Below are positions 4,409-5,880 of a stretch of 5,880 bases of DNA, piece after piece (position 1 is the stretch's first letter; every line of letters begins with the position of its first letter). The position numbers and the translations under genes were made by a program. A model generated the notes under the pieces. That model did not search any database. It was given only the letters and a program-made list of their open reading frames with translations, and was not told the origin of the DNA. This stretch comes from Bacteroidota bacterium (lineage in GTDB: Bacteria > Bacteroidota > Bacteroidia > Flavobacteriales_D > JABDKJ01), in contig JAQCAN010000165.1 of assembly GCA_027621335.1 (NCBI GenBank), forward strand, positions 1 to 5,880, in the 5' to 3' direction.

Positions 4409-5880
4409 ATGATGAAAAAACTTTTAAGCCTTGTGGCGATCTGCATGTCGATGACCGCATTTGCCCAAAATCTCGTTACCTTCTCAGTGGATATGAACCA
4501 ATACGCTGGACCTGCCTACTCGCAAGTCGAAGTAAGTGGGAACTTTGCCGGATGGTGTGCAGGTTGTATCGTTATGACCGAGACCTCCCCTGGTAGCCTT
4601 ATATATACTGTGGATAGTGTACTTATTCCAACAGGACCAATCGAATACAAATTCACAGCTGATTTATTCGCAATCCAAGAGAACCTAACTCCAGGAACGC
4701 CATGCACGACAACGAACTTCGGATTCACGAACAGGTTTGCCGATATCACAGAAAGCACTGACCTAGGCATTGTCTGTTGGGAAAGTTGTGATGGATGCAG
4801 TGTGGCACCATCCGAGTTTCCTGTGTCATTTTCTGTTGACATGAATGAATATACTGGTCCCGCGTACTCTCAGGTAGAAGTGAGTGGAAATTTTGCCGGA
4901 TGGTGCGGAGGCTGTATCGTAATGAGCGAGACTTCGCCCGGTAGCCTTATCTATACTGTTGACAATGTGATGATACCGCCAGGTGATATTGAATACAAGT
5001 TCACAGCTGATTTTTTCGCAATCCAAGAGAATTTCTTCCCCGGTGGATCATGTACTATCACTAGTGGTGGTTTTACAAATAGAACTACGAACATCACTGG
5101 TCCTACAGACCTCGGTCTTGTTTGTTGGGAAAGCTGTGACCCTTGTGAAACTGTCGCAGAGACTGTGGACATCACATTCGAAGTGAACATGTCTGCTGTG
5201 CCTACAGCTGCCCTTGGAGTATTCCTTGCGGGTGGAGGGAATTTCGGCAACCCTGGTGACAATGCAATGACTGAAACTGCCCCTGGTTCTGATATATGGA
5301 CCATTACAGTGACCAGACCGGTTGGATTCTCTTCCTACTACACATTCACCAATGGTCTGTGCCCTGATTACAGCTGTAAGGAGAACCTTGCCGATCTTCC
5401 ATGCGGTGACCCAAATAACTTCAATGACCGTTTCCTTCCTTCTGTGAATTCCAATACCACCATCCAGCATTGCTTCGGTCAGTGCACTACTGATGGGACG
5501 TGTGAAACAGTGAGCTTCAGTGATGTGACGTTCTCAGTGGATATGAATGCTTATGCAGGAACCTTCTCATCTGTTTCAGTTGGAGGAACATGGAACGGCT
5601 TCAATCCTTTGGATTTCCCAATGACTGAAACGTCTCCTGGATCAGGAGTCTATGAAACGACTATCTCACTTGCTGACGGAATCTATGAATACAAGTTCAT
5701 CGAAGATGGTGGAGCTGGCCCAGACGAGTATTTTGAGACCTTGACTGAAGGTGATGTCTGCGCGGTGACCAATTTTGGTTTCACGAACAGAGCACTTACT
5801 GTTGCTGGAAACGCTACTTTGCCTACTGTATGCTTTGAAGCATGTAGCGGATGTCCAGTACTTGGATGCCAAGCCCCTTC
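4409..5880 (+). CDS. Secreted cysteine-rich protein with four tandem CBM-like domains (partial, runs off the window)
   Basis: The frame is open from ATG 4409 for 490 codons plus two bases and has no stop before the edge. A second ATG at 4412 is an equal alternative start. Residues 1-19 form a signal peptide (KK, hydrophobic core, cut likely at AFA|QN). Four tandem domains follow, at about 23-130, 139-246, 255-365 and 373-482. Each opens with a strand like VTFSVDMN. Domains 1, 2 and 4 continue with VSGNFAGW or VGGTWNGF, TETSPGS, a strand ending IEYKF or YEYKF, FTNR, and a closing C-x3-C-x2-C. Domain 3 is divergent and closes with HCFGQC, then C365. The order of strands and the GNFxGW plus EYKF signature resemble starch- or glycogen-binding beta-sandwich modules (CBM20/CBM48-like), so glycan binding is inferred, not shown. 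Such repeats often precede a type IX secretion sorting domain; the C-terminus lies outside. After domain 4 another Cys-rich stretch (PVLGCQAPS) begins. Function is unknown. Confidence 0.88.
   Translation, partial: MMKKLLSLVAICMSMTAFAQNLVTFSVDMNQYAGPAYSQVEVSGNFAGWCAGCIVMTETSPGSLIYTVDSVLIPTGPIEYKFTADLFAIQENLTPGTPCTTTNFGFTNRFADITESTDLGIVCWESCDGCSVAPSEFPVSFSVDMNEYTGPAYSQVEVSGNFAGWCGGCIVMSETSPGSLIYTVDNVMIPPGDIEYKFTADFFAIQENFFPGGSCTITSGGFTNRTTNITGPTDLGLVCWESCDPCETVAETVDITFEVNMSAVPTAALGVFLAGGGNFGNPGDNAMTETAPGSDIWTITVTRPVGFSSYYTFTNGLCPDYSCKENLADLPCGDPNNFNDRFLPSVNSNTTIQHCFGQCTTDGTCETVSFSDVTFSVDMNAYAGTFSSVSVGGTWNGFNPLDFPMTETSPGSGVYETTISLADGIYEYKFIEDGGAGPDEYFETLTEGDVCAVTNFGFTNRALTVAGNATLPTVCFEACSGCPVLGCQAP
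4475..4798 (+). repeat. Tandem domain repeat 1 of the secreted protein
   Basis: This unit encodes residues 23-130. Its six cysteines are Cys50 and Cys53 in WCAGC, Cys99, and Cys123, Cys127 and Cys130 in CWESCDGC. By ungapped hand alignment it is identical to repeat 2 at 84 of 108 residues. The distance from the start of repeat 1 to that of repeat 2 is 348 bp (116 codons). Confidence 0.9.
4823..5146 (+). repeat. Tandem domain repeat 2 of the secreted protein
   Basis: This unit encodes residues 139-246 and is the closest relative of repeat 1, in register and without gaps. Its six cysteines are at the matching places: 166, 169, 215, 239, 243 and 246. Most DNA differences from repeat 1 in the first 59 codons are silent. 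Confidence 0.9.
5171..5503 (+). repeat. Tandem domain repeat 3 of the secreted protein (divergent)
   Basis: This unit encodes about residues 255-365. It keeps the opening ITFEVNMS, a glycine-rich AGGGNFGNPGD in place of GNFAGW, TETAPGS, a strand YYTFTNG in place of EYKF, and NFNDRF in place of FGFTNR. It lacks the WCxxC pair but has two new cysteines, 318 and 323 (LCPDYSCKENL), besides 332, 355, 359 and 365. It is clearly homologous by order of motifs but much further from the others. Confidence 0.75.
5525..5854 (+). repeat. Tandem domain repeat 4 of the secreted protein
   Basis: This unit encodes residues 373-482. It opens with VTFSVDMNAYAG, nearly as in repeat 1, then GGTWNGFNP, MTETSPGSGVY, IYEYKF, NFGFTNR and CFEACSGC. 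The WCxxC pair is missing; four cysteines remain (451, 475, 479, 482). It is closer to the classical glycogen-binding-module pattern than the other three. Confidence 0.85.

Noticed and set aside
4516..5470. Several long open frames on the minus strand opposite the repeat-protein gene, some resembling each other.
   Set aside because: They resemble each other only because the plus-strand domains are repeated. They lack family motifs and sit antisense to a frame with a signal peptide and conserved domains.
1..5880. CRISPR arrays, tRNA or rRNA genes, IS ends, toxin-antitoxin pairs.
   Set aside because: No short regularly spaced repeats, cloverleaf-like sequence, transposase motif or paired small genes were seen on either strand.

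Overview
The window looks like a chromosomal segment of a Bacteroidota bacterium, most likely a Flavobacteriales relative. This rests on gene content and style, not on a database match. The genes have little or no Shine-Dalgarno sequence and AT-rich leaders. Two short secreted-type proteins have signal peptides ending in A-Q, common in this phylum. One is a CUB-type protein and the other a cysteine-rich repeat protein of the kind often exported by type IX secretion. Intergenic gaps are short. Nothing indicates a plasmid, phage, IS element, CRISPR array or RNA gene.

Layout: (1) 40-498, plus strand: a small secreted CUB-like protein. It converges on a minus-strand group and is separated from it by a strong bidirectional hairpin terminator (523-551). 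(2) 574-3239, minus strand, in transcription order: aroQ (type II 3-dehydroquinate dehydratase), yidD (membrane protein insertion efficiency factor), a TerC-family membrane protein, and a membrane fatty acid desaturase. aroQ and yidD are one base apart (TGA-A-ATG). terC follows after 42 bp. The desaturase follows after 91 bp and may have its own promoter. (3) 3280-4188, plus strand: a complete Xer tyrosine recombinase, best called xerD, divergent from aroQ across a 40-bp gap. (4) 4189-4408: a 220-bp non-coding gap holding weak inverted repeats and, at its end, a near-consensus promoter. (5) 4409 to the end of the window, plus strand: a secreted protein read open for 490 codons and running off the edge. 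It is built from four tandem domains of about 110 residues with a carbohydrate-binding-like beta-sandwich signature and patterned cysteines.

The central genes are ordinary housekeeping functions: shikimate pathway, membrane protein biogenesis, metal transport, lipid desaturation and chromosome dimer resolution. They do not form one pathway. yidD, terC and the desaturase all concern the cell envelope, but their grouping may be incidental. The least ordinary part is the tandem-repeat secreted protein. Its first two repeats are very similar in protein sequence but differ at about half of the shared codons in the part compared, apart from one nearly unchanged patch. Its cysteines appear and disappear in pairs between repeats. 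I see no evidence of a new defence, mobile or regulatory system in this window.
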